A stretch of DNA of 64,000 nucleotides, taken from contig NC_080719.1 of assembly GCF_019097595.1 (NCBI RefSeq), positions 19,282,001 through 19,346,000 on the forward strand, written 5' to 3'. Below the pieces are notes generated by a model. It searched no databases, was not told the DNA's origin, and worked only from the letters and a program-made list of their open reading frames with translations. Positions 1-10,891 of this stretch are shown one piece after another. Each line of letters starts with the position of its first letter. Position 1 is the first letter of the stretch. The position numbers were made by a program, and so were the translations under genes. This DNA comes from Hemibagrus wyckioides. Taxonomy: Eukaryota; Chordata; Actinopteri; Siluriformes; Bagridae.

Positions 1-59
1 ATCTGTCTACCTGGGCATTCAATAATAAAGATACTTTAAGTGGTCAGATGGATTGTATT

Positions 60-1490
60 TAAACATTAAATTGGTCTGACATTGATTGCTGGAAAGATAG
101 AAAGATGAATGGATGGTTGAATATTTGGATGTATGGATGGATGGATGAATGAATGAATATATAGTTAAATATATGTTGGAAAGGATGAATGGATGGATGG
201 ATCGATGGATGAATGAATGAATATATAGTTAAATATATGTTGGAAAGGATGAATGGATGGATGGATGGATGGATGGATGGATGGAATAATGGAAAGATGG
301 CTGGACGGTTGGATATATGGTTGAATAAATGGATTGATGGATGAATATATAGTTAAATATATGGATGAGTGAATGGATAGATGGATGGTTGAATATATAT
401 ATATATGGATGGATGGATGGATGGATGGATGGATGGATGAATGAATGAATGAATGAATGAATATATAGTTAAATATATGGTTGAATGGATGGATGGAATA
501 ATAGATGGATGTATTTATGGTTGGATATATGGTTGAATAAATGGATTGATGAAAATATGATTCAATTTATGGATGGCTGGCTGGCTGGCTGGATGGATGG
601 ATGGATGGATGGATGGATGGAAATATAATTAAGTGTATGTTTGAATAGATGGGTGGATGGATGGATGGATGGATGGATGGATGAAAGGAATAATGGAAAG
701 TTGGATAGACAGCTGAATATATGGATGGAGGGATGAATGGATGGATGGATGAATATATATAGTCAAATATATGGATGAGTGGATCGATGGATGGGTGGTT
801 GAATATATGGATGGATGGATGGATGGAAGAATGAATATATAATTAAATATATGGTTGAATGGTTGGATGGATGGAATAATGGATGGATGTATTTATGGTT
901 GGATATATGGTTTAATAAATGGATTGATGAAAAGATGGTTCAATATATGGATGGATGGATGGATGGATGGATAGATTGACAGATGGATGGCTAGACTGAC
1001 TGTTGGATAGATTAATCTGATACATAGTCCTTGATGGATTGTGGATGGATGGATGGATGGATGGATGGATCTGATGGGGGATTCCTGGATATATAGATGA
1101 CTCTGTTGTGTATGTACAGCTAGATGGATGGATAAATGTGAATGCATAAATAGATGTACTGTATGGTTAAACAGATGGTAGGATCTGGTGTAGATTATTG
1201 GATACACTGATGAATGAATGCATGGCTAGAGAGATTGAGAGATCAATAATAAATGATAAATGGATGGATGGATGGATGGCTGGATGGATGGATGAACGGA
1301 TAAATGGATGGACAGAAATGCTGATTGATGGATAGATGGATCTGATTGGGATTACAGTATATATAGATGAATCTAATGAGTGGGTATACAGCTGAATGAA
1401 CAGATGTAGTGTATGGATAAATAAACGAATGGATCCGGTGTGAATTATCAAATGTATAGATAAATCTGATGTGTATAAATCTAATGTGGA
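60..1490. repeat. (GGAT)n-rich tetranucleotide array A
   Basis: About 1.4 kb dominated by GGAT/GAAT units (read as IHPS-type low-complexity frames on the minus strand). A higher-order unit of about 60 bp (gaatatatagttaaatat... then GGAT steps) is repeated near 157-257. It lies in the intron after pla2r1 exon 8. Confidence 0.9.
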
Positions 1491-1516
1491 TTAACCGATT
1501 TGCCAGCGGATCTCAC

Positions 1517-1674
1517 CTTCCTGTCTGCAGCAACACACATGCGTTTTTCTTCCCGGCGAGGAGAAGGCTGCTGACGTTGCCAGGATGTAAGAGTGAGAGA
1601 TGAGCCATCTGACCACTCAACAGTTGGAGAACCAGCCTCCATATGTAAACCAATCCACGCCTTTGAGTCGGAGG
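1517..1674 (-). CDS. pla2r1: pla2r1 exon 8 (lectin-like domain 2, middle)
   Basis: 158 nt, phase 1 in and phase 0 out. Encodes [12 protein letters not shown], then [15 protein letters not shown] and RMCVAADRK. Acceptor GGTTCTAG at 1675 and consensus donor AGGAAG|GTGAGA. This is the last pla2r1 exon visible; everything further left is tetranucleotide repeat. Confidence 0.87.
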
Positions 1675-4600
1675 CTAGAACCGGAACAGAAAATAAAGAC
1701 AGACAATGACAGCAGTTTTAAAAGATTATTAAGAACTTACTTGAGCAACCCTTACTTCATTACTGATATAGTCAGATGTTAAACATAAACTTTATAGCTT
1801 TATTACCATATAAACCTAAACGACAGCTATGAATGACTCTATTCATTATAGAAATTAGGATAGGAAACATTAAGGCTAACCATTAATAAGGAGGGACAGC
1901 AGTAGCTCCTGCTCAGAGAGGGAGCGGATGCTGGCCAGTTGTGCCCCGTGAGCCTTGCAGGTGTTAGAAGAGTTGTCCCAGCTTGCCTTCTCATTCACAT
2001 AGCGATAACAGAAGCCATTGTGACCAATCCAATCGTCTGGACACACCGTACTCTTGTACTGCCAGTTATCTGAAATTAAAATGAAAACATTTTAATTTAC
2101 ATATGACAATGCTAAGGACAGTTACAAATTTCCTTAAAAACTGCCATAAATCATAGAAGCTCCCTGTAATTACACTCTAAAAATGTACTAAAGGTTCACA
2201 TACATATGGATGGCAGGATGGATGGCTAAATGGACGGATGGATAGATTGCTGGTTAGATGGATGTGATGGGGATTTCTGAATGTATATGGTTAAATAGAT
2301 GGATAGTTAGATGGCTGGATGAAGGTCTGTTTAAATGAATGGATGGGCAGATAGATGGATGGATGAATGGATGGATGGATGGATGGATGAAAATATGGAT
2401 GGCTAAATGAAGGGATGAATTCATTGATGGATAAATGGATTTGATGGGGATGCCTCTAATGTGGATGAATTGATCCATGGATAATTGGATAAATGAATGG
2501 TTAGAATAATAGACCTGATGAGAATGGAGGGATGGATGGATGGGTGGATGGATGGATGGATGGATAAATACATAGATGACTGGAGGTATTTGATGAGGTT
2601 GGCTGGATGAACTGATAGATGGATGGATAGATCTGATTGGATGTATAAATGTATCTGAGGTGTTCAGCTAGATGAATGGATATATGGATGGATGGTTGGA
2701 TGGATGGATGGATGGATGGAGGTATTTGATGAGATTAATTGGATGAATCTGATTGGATGTATAGATATATCTGATATGGGTGGATGAAGATCTGTTTAAA
2801 TGAATGGATGGACAGATAGATAAATGGATGGAGGTATTTGATGAAGTTGGTTGGAAGAACTGATGGTTGGATGATTCTGATTGGATGTATAGATATATCT
2901 GATATGGGTGGATGAAGGTCTGTTTAAACGAGTGGATGGGTGGATAGATGGATGAATCTATCCATAAGTACATAGGATAAGTACATGGATGAATGGAGGT
3001 ATTTGATGATGTTCGTTGGATGAACTGATGGATGGATGAATCTGATTGGATGTATAGATATCTGTATAGGTCTGACGTATTCAGCTGGATGAATGGATAT
3101 GTGGATGTATAGATAGATAAATTATTCTTGTTACCAATAGGCTCAGCTCTCCTGTTGATATCGGGGGTTTTCTTGCAGACGTAAGACAAAGCAGAATTAC
3201 AGGACAAGCTCCGCCATTGACCTGTCTCCAGAGCCGAGTTAAATGCTCCACACTGCTGGTTCTGCCTCACCACGAGTGACGTCATGTCTGGCCACGAAAG
3301 GAAAAGTGGAAGGAGGGTGATGTGAATTATAGTGTGCGTAATCATTTATGTCATCCAGTAGTTACAACATTAATTACAGTTAGAGATTTTGGAAAACATT
3401 TTTTTAAGATACACTGCTGCACTGATGTTTTTAATAGAAACACTTCAACTGTACAGAATATCTAGGATTACTTTCAGGGATTTAACAGAAACATGTTCAC
3501 CCAATCCTCAGGGGAGTTCGAATCCTTAGCTATCTCTGGCCAGGAGTGCATGACATCATCCTCATCATCCATTATGCATTGCTCTTGTTCCCATAAATCA
3601 GTGACTAACCAATTCACATCTTCGACCTCATCTATGTTAAATAGATCAGTTAGTGCTTTCCTCTGAGATTCATTTCTACTTAGATTTAACATTTATTATG
3701 CTACCTGTCACCCATACACTGTAAAATCCACCATTTTCCACTTATACACAGAAATAATGCACACATATTCCATACTTCGAATGGCTTCCTCTTCTCTATA
3801 CGTGTGAACTAACTACTGAGATTCATAATGAAACTCCAACTGAGATTCAGCCAGAGTAATGGATAAGTATGCTGTTTGCCTTGAATACAAAAAAAGTGTT
3901 GTAAAATGAAAATATTTGCAATGCTTTTTTAAAAGAACAAGAGTCAAGCTGGAAAAAAGTGTCATAATGTCAGATAAAAATAAAGCTGGATCTATTTAAA
4001 TAAATAATTGCTTTGAAAGGAAATCACTGTAACCAGAATTCAACAACAAAAAAACAATAAAAATTTACAGAAATTTACAGAAAAAACTCGCTCGAACCTG
4101 AGGTATACTGAAGCAGAGCAAAAGGGGATCCATCTGACCACTGCCACCCCCCTTCATGAGCTAAGTGGTTTAGCCCAGTCCAGACTATCACACCCATGTC
4201 TGCCAGTCTTTCTGTGGAGAGATATGATGCAGTCACTGAGGCTTCAGATACATTAACTCATAAACATGAAGCGTGTGTGTGTGTGTGTGTGTGGGTGTAT
4301 GCACCTCGGATGTAGTTGTGCTCTGCAGTGCTTGTGATGGACAGCAGACTGGCTCCCTGTGATTGACAGGAGGTGAGTGCTTGGCTCCATGTGAGGAGAG
4401 AGTACAAGTTAAACTGATAACAAGCTTTCAGCTCAACGCTCTTTTCCCACAACGGACCACAACCAGGTGCTGTGCAAAACACAAGGCACAGGAAATGAAC
4501 CAAGTAAAAAAAACGATCTGATGATGCTTCATTTCAGAACAATGAACCCTTTCGTGCATACATTATGTATACGCAAAACCACATAATTTTTTTTTTTACT

Positions 4601-7600
4601 TAAAGTTGCATGATATATAAATTTCTATTGTTTAAATATCAAATATTAAAAGGTAAATAGACTGTCATGTAAACATGAATAAAAAAGGCCAACAAAACTG
4701 TGCCTATAATAATAATAATAATAATAATGAAAGCAATAAAATAAAATAAAATAAAATAAAATAAAATAAAATAAAATAAAATAAAATAAAATAAAATGAA
4801 GCTAGACACTACATATACTAAATGTGATTGTAATAACAATAATATCAAGGCGGTTTTTCATTTTTTTAACAGAAATATATAGAAAATTGCATACTAAATA
4901 TGCAGACCGATGAACTGTTATAGCTATAGAAATGAGCCACTAAATATATACACTATATACACTGCCTTTAATACAACATTAAATTATCCTTATAGAACAT
5001 AATACACAACCTCTTAAGGTCATGCTAATATCCATGTTGCCCAACTGACCATAAATAAGTGTCTAGCTGTGTACCTTCAGTCGGGCAGAATCCCCACTTC
5101 TGGTCCTGGTCGTAGCTGCTAGTGGCAGCACACCAGAGATGCTGATCCTCTCTGCCTTCTGAGGTGCAGTCCCAGTACCACTTACCATTGTACATGAATG
5201 GCAGAGCACAGGGCGATCCCTGGGCATTCCCCAACAGAGTGTGGATTTCTATTAACATTTGAAGACAGATATTCACACAGCCAAAATGAGAAAAAAATCA
5301 TGTCAAACATTAGAATTAGGAACAAGTATGATCTCTGTGACTTTAATCTTTGGAATGATTTTTGTGTGCCCTTGATAGCCTCAGATTCCTGTCCTTGTCT
5401 GAGAGAAGTGGGACCTGCTGTAATCTTCTGCTGTTGTAACTCATCCACCGAAGGGTTCCATGTGTTTGTGCATGCTGAGATCAGTTGTAAAGAGCGACTA
5501 TAAGAGTTACTGTATCCTTCTTGACAGCTTGAACCAGTCTGACCTCTCATCAACAAAGCCTTTCCACCCACAGATCTGCCCTCATCTGTGTTTTTTGCTT
5601 TTCGCACCATTCTGTGTAAACTCTATAGAAGCGCTATTTGTGAAAATCCCAGATGATCACCATTCAATGAAATACTCAAACCTACCCATCTGGTACCAAC
5701 AACCACGGCACAGTTAAATTCAAAGAGATCACAATTTTCCCTCATTCTGCTGTTCGATGTGAACATTAACCAAAGCTCTTGACCTGGATCTGTATTATTT
5801 TACGGATTGTGCTGCTGCCACATGATTGGCTGATTGGAGTACAGTATAAATCAACAGGTCTACAGGTGTGCCTATTAAAGTGGCCGGTGAGTGTATATAT
5901 GTTTGCATTTACACTTGAAGTCAAATGAAGTTCAGCCGCCGAAGCAGGTTCTTTTATGTTCATATATGAAATTCAGATTTCTGGCCAAGAAAATCTAATA
6001 TGTATCTGTCCTCTGTTCAAACTCAGAATCTCTGCTGAATTAATAAACTGTTTGAGATACATACATAAGATATAAGATATAAGCTAATACAATTTGCATC
6101 ACCATAATAACTTGTTAATAACTCAATTTGCCTTCGTAAGGGTAAGTACAGGGAGCCTCTCCAAGCTCCCCGTAGATCCTCCACTCATGCAGGCTGGATC
6201 TATCTACCATCACCCGCGAGTCCATCACCACCAGTTTCTTCTGGCTGGTTCCGTACAACACGTTGCCATGACAACGCCACCACAAGGGTTGTAAGAGAAC
6301 GTTGCATTCGAACATGCCCACTTCGGACTGCTGGTTCGTAGAGTTGGTGCCCAGGCACTTGCTGGTGCCTAGGTTGAAGAGGCGATGGCGAGAGACCCAC
6401 TTCCACAGCAAGCCAGCGGTTGGGTGATTGCAGCTGGCCAGGGAGATGCCCGAAGAGTTGGCGAAGAGACAGCGCTGCAAGGATACGCTCTCCAGAAGGA
6501 ATACACCTTTATCTGTGATGAAACGAACACATAAAGCAAATGGTTACTTAAAAGATGTGATGAGTGAAATTTCTAATACAGGTGGGTGGAATATTTTCCG
6601 GAAAGAGCCGTTGGCTGCAGGTTCTAGCAGCATTACATAGCAGCACTAACATCACATGATGGCCACTTATTGGAGCCTGAACAGAAAAGCATCAGTGTGT
6701 GCCTGTGCTAATGTGCTATTACGATATGAAGTAGAAAACAAAGCCTTTATTTTATTATTAGTCACATATACATTACAGCACAGTGAAATTCTTCCTTCAC
6801 ATTTCCCAGAGCACAGGGTCAGCCATGATGCAGCGCCTCTGGAGCAGGGAAGGTTAAGGGCCTTGCACAAGGGCCCAACAATGGCAACATGACAATGCTG
6901 GAGCTTGAACCCTGATCTTCCTATTAACAACCCTAAGCCTTAACCACTTGAAACCACCACCATAAAGCATAAATCGACTACATTCAGAGTCTCTGTTTAT
7001 CCTCTAGACTTGACATTGAAATATTCACACAATGAAACAAGGATTTCATTAAAATGATTGCATTTACATGCAAGCCCATGTCAGATGATGAGAGGAGACT
7101 TAGTGAAGAATCATAGACGTTCGAAGGACACAGGTATTGCGCAGGACTGCTAATATCTCTCACAGGCAGAAAGACAGCGCGGCTAGATCTTATTTCACAT
7201 CACCTAATATTCTCAAGTCCATCTGATGGTGAGGGTCCTTTTTTTGGACAATGACATGAAAGTGTAACTGAATACCTCATCTAGTGACAAAAAGACAAAG
7301 AGACTACTTCAAATAGGAACCATGGCCGAAAGGGAAAAAAATACCACAAATGACTAAAGGAAAGTTTCTGGTTGAGTTTTCTATTATGTTCTCCAGTAGT
7401 CTGGGTCATTGAGACAAGCCCAAAGGCATAATACTTGGGATTGACTTATGACCACTATATTACATTCTTTACATTCATGTATTTCAGGGACTGTGTCTGG
7501 GGGTGAAGGGAAGATCAGTGTCTCATACAAGTCAAAGCAGCTAATATCCAAAAGTCATTTGATTCATGTTTACTTTCTCAAAGCGCTCCAGACTGTGTGC

Positions 7601-7861
7601 TGAATTCTTGGTATATGGTGACTCATCAAAAATGAAATCATCCACATTCCGGGAAGGAAATAAGCTCCACAGCAGCACATGTCAAAACCTGTTTTAACCT
7701 TCAGAAGGACATATGTCTCCATGAGGAAACGTTCAGATTTATTTCAAACAAAAACATTTGGAAAGGCTTTCTTTTTTGTTACTGAGGTTAAGGGTAAGCT
7801 GCAACAATGGAAGGTCATCAGGTCCTTACAAGAATAGTTGGAGAAAGGTGTGTTTGTGTGT

Positions 7862-7900
<39 letters not shown>

Positions 7901-8083
7901 ATTATGTAAAAAGTATGTCCCTCATTATCCATCAGACTGTCACAGGATCTGTACTGAGAATCTCAAGCTTAGAAACACACAAACGCAAAAACACACCAAA
8001 CTTTGCACTTATTTGTTAAGCACATTTTTTGCTCTATTAGCTTTTCTTTTGAAGTTAACTGGACTGAATGAATAGAACTAGAA

Positions 8084-8124
<41 letters not shown>

Positions 8125-8188
8125 GAAGAGAGAGAGGGGGAGATAGACACAGACAAAGAGAGGGGAGGCAAGGAGAAAGAGACAGGAA

Positions 8189-8227
<39 letters not shown>

Positions 8228-9080
8228 TTGCACCAGGTCCTGTTCGTGCCTCCCACTGACACAGAGACCACATAAAAAAGTGAAAGCAGTTGAAAAGCTG
8301 GACGATCTCCAGAAGCCCACTGAGTCTTTTCAGTTCTGAAGGCCAGAGTCCAGTGTCCATCCTCACACACATTTATCTGCCCTTAATTTGATCTGACACA
8401 TACAAGGATTAATTCTAAAAAACAAACAAACAAACAAAAAAAAAACACTGCTTTCATTCCACACATTATTCCAGTCATTTCAGCACTATATCATCATGCT
8501 AACATTAAAATATATCTGATCTGTTCCTCAGCAGTCATCGGTAAATGATATCTATGGAATTGGATTAACTGAGTTGTAGGGGTCACGTGACCCGCTGCAG
8601 CCTATCAGATTGGATCAACATCGCCGTATTTAAAAACAGGTTAATGATTCTCGCCCATTACCATCAGACTGACCATTATATTAAAGCGTATCACATCTAG
8701 GATTAAACTGCAGATTCGTACACACATGTTTCATGTGGTTTGTTTGTCTGTGGACGAGTTTTATTTCTCCACGCCATACGCGCTGGACATGTTTAATGTA
8801 TTTTGCAGACCACAGCAAAAAGAGTTGGCCCGACTAAACACTAATGTAACAGCAGCCATCAGTAATATGGGCGCGGACGCTACATGTAATATCCGTATAC
8901 ATTCATTTCGGTGTAGATTTGAAGAACAGACTTACTGTACAGGTCGGAAAGTTGACTTTGCTGCATGACTTCATGTTGTGTGTCAGCAGCAGGAGCAGCG
9001 CGGCCGTATCTGATCACAAGAAGCAAAGCAAAAGCCTCCACGCAAACTAGTTGCTGAAAAGTTAGACGAAGTCCTCGCAT
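1517..9080 (-). CDS. pla2r1: pla2r1, M-type phospholipase A2 receptor, 5' part (exons 1-8; gene continues left of window)
   Basis: Type I membrane receptor of the mannose-receptor family; family members bind secreted phospholipases A2 and collagen and are endocytosed. Eight exons joined by hand give 493 codons without a stop: signal peptide, ricin-type cysteine-rich domain (about residues 50-170), fibronectin type II domain (about 178-232), C-type lectin-like domain 1 (about 237-372) and the first two thirds of domain 2 (about 385-493). Exons 1-7 all end in phase 1; exon 8 ends in phase 0. PLA2R1 is preferred over MRC1, MRC2 or LY75 because domain 1 has GWQWSDG followed by the QCGAF...WRSLSC...LSYVCKK pattern, and because itgb6 and rbms1 are its neighbours. 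Remaining lectin domains, transmembrane segment and tail must lie left of position 1. The exon 2 donor appears to be GC. Confidence 0.93.
1881..2069 (-). CDS. pla2r1: pla2r1 exon 7 (lectin-like domain 2, first half)
   Basis: 189 nt, phase 1 to 1. Encodes [31 protein letters not shown] and [19 protein letters not shown], the start of lectin-like domain 2. Acceptor TTTCAG at 2070; donor TTAATG|GTTAGC. It joins exon 8 to read [12 protein letters not shown]. Confidence 0.9.
2200..3120. repeat. (GGAT)n-rich array B with higher-order units
   Basis: Second GGAT-type array, between pla2r1 exons 7 and 6. Superimposed longer units share 'ggaggtatttgatga' followed by 'ctgattggatgtatagata'; starts near 2584, 2719, 2829 and 2995. 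Evidence of segmental duplication inside a microsatellite. Confidence 0.85.
3135..3287 (-). CDS. pla2r1: pla2r1 exon 6 (lectin-like domain 1, end)
   Basis: 153 nt, phase 1 to 1. Encodes [15 protein letters not shown] and [18 protein letters not shown], the closing cysteine pair of domain 1, then a short linker ending AEPI. Acceptor GGCCAG at 3288; donor CTATTG|GTAACA. Confidence 0.9.
3289..4097. other. pla2r1 intron 5
   Basis: Mostly unique A/T-rich intron. The only notable item is an acidic 72-codon minus-strand frame (3474-3692) that looks more protein-like than the surroundings but has no family I recognise. Confidence 0.5.
4098..4211 (-). CDS. pla2r1: pla2r1 exon 5 (lectin-like domain 1, middle)
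   Basis: 114 nt, phase 1 to 1; too short to stand out as an open frame. Encodes [10 protein letters not shown] and [18 protein letters not shown], the WIGL-like and WSDG core motifs of domain 1. Acceptor TCTCCACAG at 4212, donor CTCAG|GTTCGA. Confidence 0.9.
4305..4469 (-). CDS. pla2r1: pla2r1 exon 4 (C-type lectin-like domain 1, first half)
   Basis: 165 nt, phase 1 to 1. Encodes [19 protein letters not shown], then [20 protein letters not shown] and EHNYIRG, the opening strands and first helix of lectin-like domain 1. The donor CCGAG|GTGCAT is weak and is followed within a few bases by a (CA)n run. Confidence 0.92.
4706..4798. repeat. (AAT)n followed by (ATAAA)n
   Basis: A short AAT run (4706-4728), then about 12 uninterrupted ATAAA pentamers (4737-4797), in pla2r1 intron 3. 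Confidence 0.9.
5075..5248 (-). CDS. pla2r1: pla2r1 exon 3 (fibronectin type II domain)
   Basis: 174 nt, phase 1 to 1. Shows the complete type II fold signature: [17 protein letters not shown], then [13 protein letters not shown] and KWGFC. This domain binds collagen in the mannose-receptor family. Donor CTGAAG|GTACAC; acceptor TTAATAG at 5249. Confidence 0.92.
5390..5897. mobile_element. Non-autonomous DNA element, 'CTTTATTAGG' family, copy 1 (right part)
   Basis: Ends in 'cctattaaagtggccggtgagtgt' and shares a long internal stretch (for example 'cagattcctgt', 'catctggtacc', 'gctgctgccacatgattggctgatt') with copies near 11406-12116 and 58430-58850. No transposase. Superfamily not decided. 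Confidence 0.65.
6132..6512 (-). CDS. pla2r1: pla2r1 exon 2 (ricin-type cysteine-rich domain)
   Basis: 381 nt, phase 1 to phase 1. Encodes the N-terminal beta-trefoil domain, with CLF/CLG-type cysteines and the family motif [15 protein letters not shown] followed by WWRCHGN. Acceptor CACAG at 6513. The donor reads GAAG|GCAAAT, a GC donor; this join gives [14 protein letters not shown], the spacing expected from the mannose-receptor family. The GT sites nearby either create a stop or insert extra residues. Confidence 0.88.
6755..6960 (+). repeat. Dispersed SINE-like repeat, family B, copy 1
   Basis: Runs from 'ttacagcacagtgaaattctt' through 'ggttaagggccttgc' to 'gcttgaaccctgatcttcc...ccttaaccacttg'. 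It matches copies at 23296-23530 and, inverted, 39085-39271. The tRNA-like B-box string and A/T-rich end suggest a SINE. Lies in pla2r1 intron 1. Confidence 0.7.
6961..8935. other. pla2r1 intron 1, remainder
   Basis: Apart from (TG)n at about 7849-7894 and polypurine at 8088-8224, this is unique non-coding sequence. The open frames here are low-complexity shadows of those repeats. Confidence 0.6.
8088..8224. repeat. (GA)n polypurine tract
   Basis: About 135 bp of GA-rich purines on the plus strand, in pla2r1 intron 1. It generates RERE/LSLS-type spurious frames. Confidence 0.9.
8936..9080 (-). CDS. pla2r1: pla2r1 exon 1 (start codon, signal peptide)
   Basis: ATG at 9080-9078 opens [10 protein letters not shown], then a hydrophobic core ([13 protein letters not shown]) and a likely cleavage site near GRAA. 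An in-frame GTG two codons upstream is not needed. The exon ends TACA|GTAAGT, a consensus donor, in phase 1 and joins exon 2 to read [11 protein letters not shown]. Confidence 0.88.
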
Positions 9081-9400
9081 TTCCACACAGCTGGATGAAG
9101 AGTCTCTCGCGAGCAGAAAGAAGAGCTCATTCCTGGCTCAGGGCTTCTCACTGCAGCTACACGGGTGTTTTCCCCCTTTTTTCGCAATTTTCCGTAACTT
9201 TTTTTTTGGGTTCCCTACGTCAGCGCCTCCGGAGGCAGGCAGGCAGGCAGCAGGGCGCTGGAGGTTTCCCCCGCGGGCTCGGACCGGTTCTGGGCGGGTT
9301 CCGGTCTGTCACGCGCTCCAGGCTCCTAAATACTCAACCTCTGAATTATAAAACTAATCTAAATATGTACGAGTGTGTTTCCCATCAGTGAAACTCAAAC
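9081..9400 (-). promoter_or_regulatory. pla2r1: Probable pla2r1 promoter and 5' UTR
   Basis: The 320 bp upstream of the pla2r1 ATG are clearly richer in G+C and CpG than the surroundings. They hold a GGGCGGG Sp1-type box at 9292-9298 and a short (GGCA)n run near 9234-9250. I see no convincing TATA box. The exact transcription start cannot be read from sequence. Confidence 0.45.
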
Positions 9401-10891
9401 AAAGCATTGTTGTTTTTTTATTGTTAATATACCATAATATGAATAAGACTCCGAACAGAGCTTTGCCAGCAAAAATCCAACTTTATTCGTGGTTGAAAAT
9501 TTAACTTAGGACATTAAAACAGCACAAGGCTCAGCCTCAGTGTAGTCATTCATATAGGCCACATTTTAACAACACCACAACATAACACACACACAAACAC
9601 ACACACACTACAACAATCAGAAAGTCTTGTAAGTGAAGGCTAAACCGATATGATATGTCCAGTGTTCTGACTTACAGTAGATAGCATAGAACGAAATCCA
9701 GTCAGGAAGCCTGCAAAAGTATCATCAACACTTTGGATTAAAATCACACCCCAGAGATCAAAACGACAAGATGATGAGTTTACAAAGATGTTTATGCGTG
9801 CAACAACACTTAAACCTTAAACCCAAAATGGTAAATGTAATCGTCCAAGATGGCAGACACTACTTTGAAGAACCTAAAGTTTTGTGTGAACTTCTTGTTT
9901 TGTTTTTTTTTTATCAGGAAATAAAACGTGTCAAAGATTACATGCTGTGGTCAGGACATCCTCCACATTTCAACACTGAAAACAAGAACAAAAACAGAGC
10001 TGCTTTGGTCAGACGAACCGCCAAAACGTGTTTTCTTCTCTCTTTTTTTTGTCTCCTTTTTCTTTTGATAAATTTATGACACAATGGTGAAATCCATCCA
10101 TCCACTCATCTATTTTCTTTACTGCTTATCCTACACAGGGTCACAGGGATCCTGGAGTCTATCCAAAAGGATAGGACAGTTTAGAGATACCAATCAGCGT
10201 ACAGCTCATGTCTTTGGAGAAAACTGGTGTACCTGGAGGAAACCCCCCAAAATACACAAACTGTGCACACACAGCGCAGTATTGCTATCATCCATCCATC
10301 CATCCATTTTCTATACCTGCTTTATTCATAATTAGGGTCACGGGGATCTGCTGGAGCCTATCCCAGCACACATTGGGCAAATGGCAGGGGTACACCCTGG
10401 ACAGGCGGCCAGTCCATCACAGGGCCACACATATAGATAGACAACCACACATACTCCTATGGACCATTTAGAATTAACAATCAACCTAATGTACATGTTT
10501 TTGGACTGAGGGAGAAAACTGGTGTATCTGAAGGAAACCCCCAACGCACGGGGAGAATACACAATCTGTGTACACACAGCGCAGTATTGCTATCAATAAA
10601 AAGAAGAAATCTAGAGTGTGCAATTTTAGCTAATTCCACTGAACAATCAATAAACTGAAGTATTTTTCCATGAAATGAAAATATACAGTTTTCTCACACT
10701 TTTTTTTTTATCAAAGTTCATAACAATTGTGCATTTGCTGACTTCATTTAGCAGCAAATATATTAACAATACAAAATATTTCCCACAGCCTGGCTCTGAG
10801 AAAAAAAAAAAAAGTCACACATATATTCACACACGTACACACACCATACCATAACAGTCAGCAGATGACATTAGTCTGTCCTTTAGGCTGG
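9401..10891 (-). other. itgb6: itgb6 3' UTR and intergenic stretch
   Basis: Non-coding DNA between the itgb6 stop and the pla2r1 promoter. Candidate minus-strand AATAAA signals lie at 9482-9487 and at 10321-10326 (the latter inside a dispersed repeat). Two half-copies of a teleost repeat occupy about 10088-10600. Which signal is used is not decidable here; use of 9482 would bring the itgb6 transcript end within about 400 bp of the pla2r1 start codon. Confidence 0.4.
10088..10600 (+). repeat. Dispersed teleost repeat, family A, two adjacent partial copies
   Basis: Copy at 10088-10290 and copy at 10296-10600 share 'cagggtcac-gggat-ctggagtctatcc', 'aactggtgtacctggaggaaaccccc' and 'acagcgcagtattgctatca'. 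Related copies: 30135-30410 and 47690-47960. No coding capacity. Confidence 0.7.

Noticed and set aside
5182..5717. 142-, 101- and 85-codon frames around pla2r1 exon 3
   Set aside because: Antisense or alternative-frame shadows of exon 3 and of a non-autonomous DNA element.
1517..9080. Assignment of the lectin receptor to mrc1, mrc2 or ly75
   Set aside because: Domain order is shared by all four, but the CTLD1 cysteine context and the itgb6/rbms1 neighbours fit pla2r1 best.
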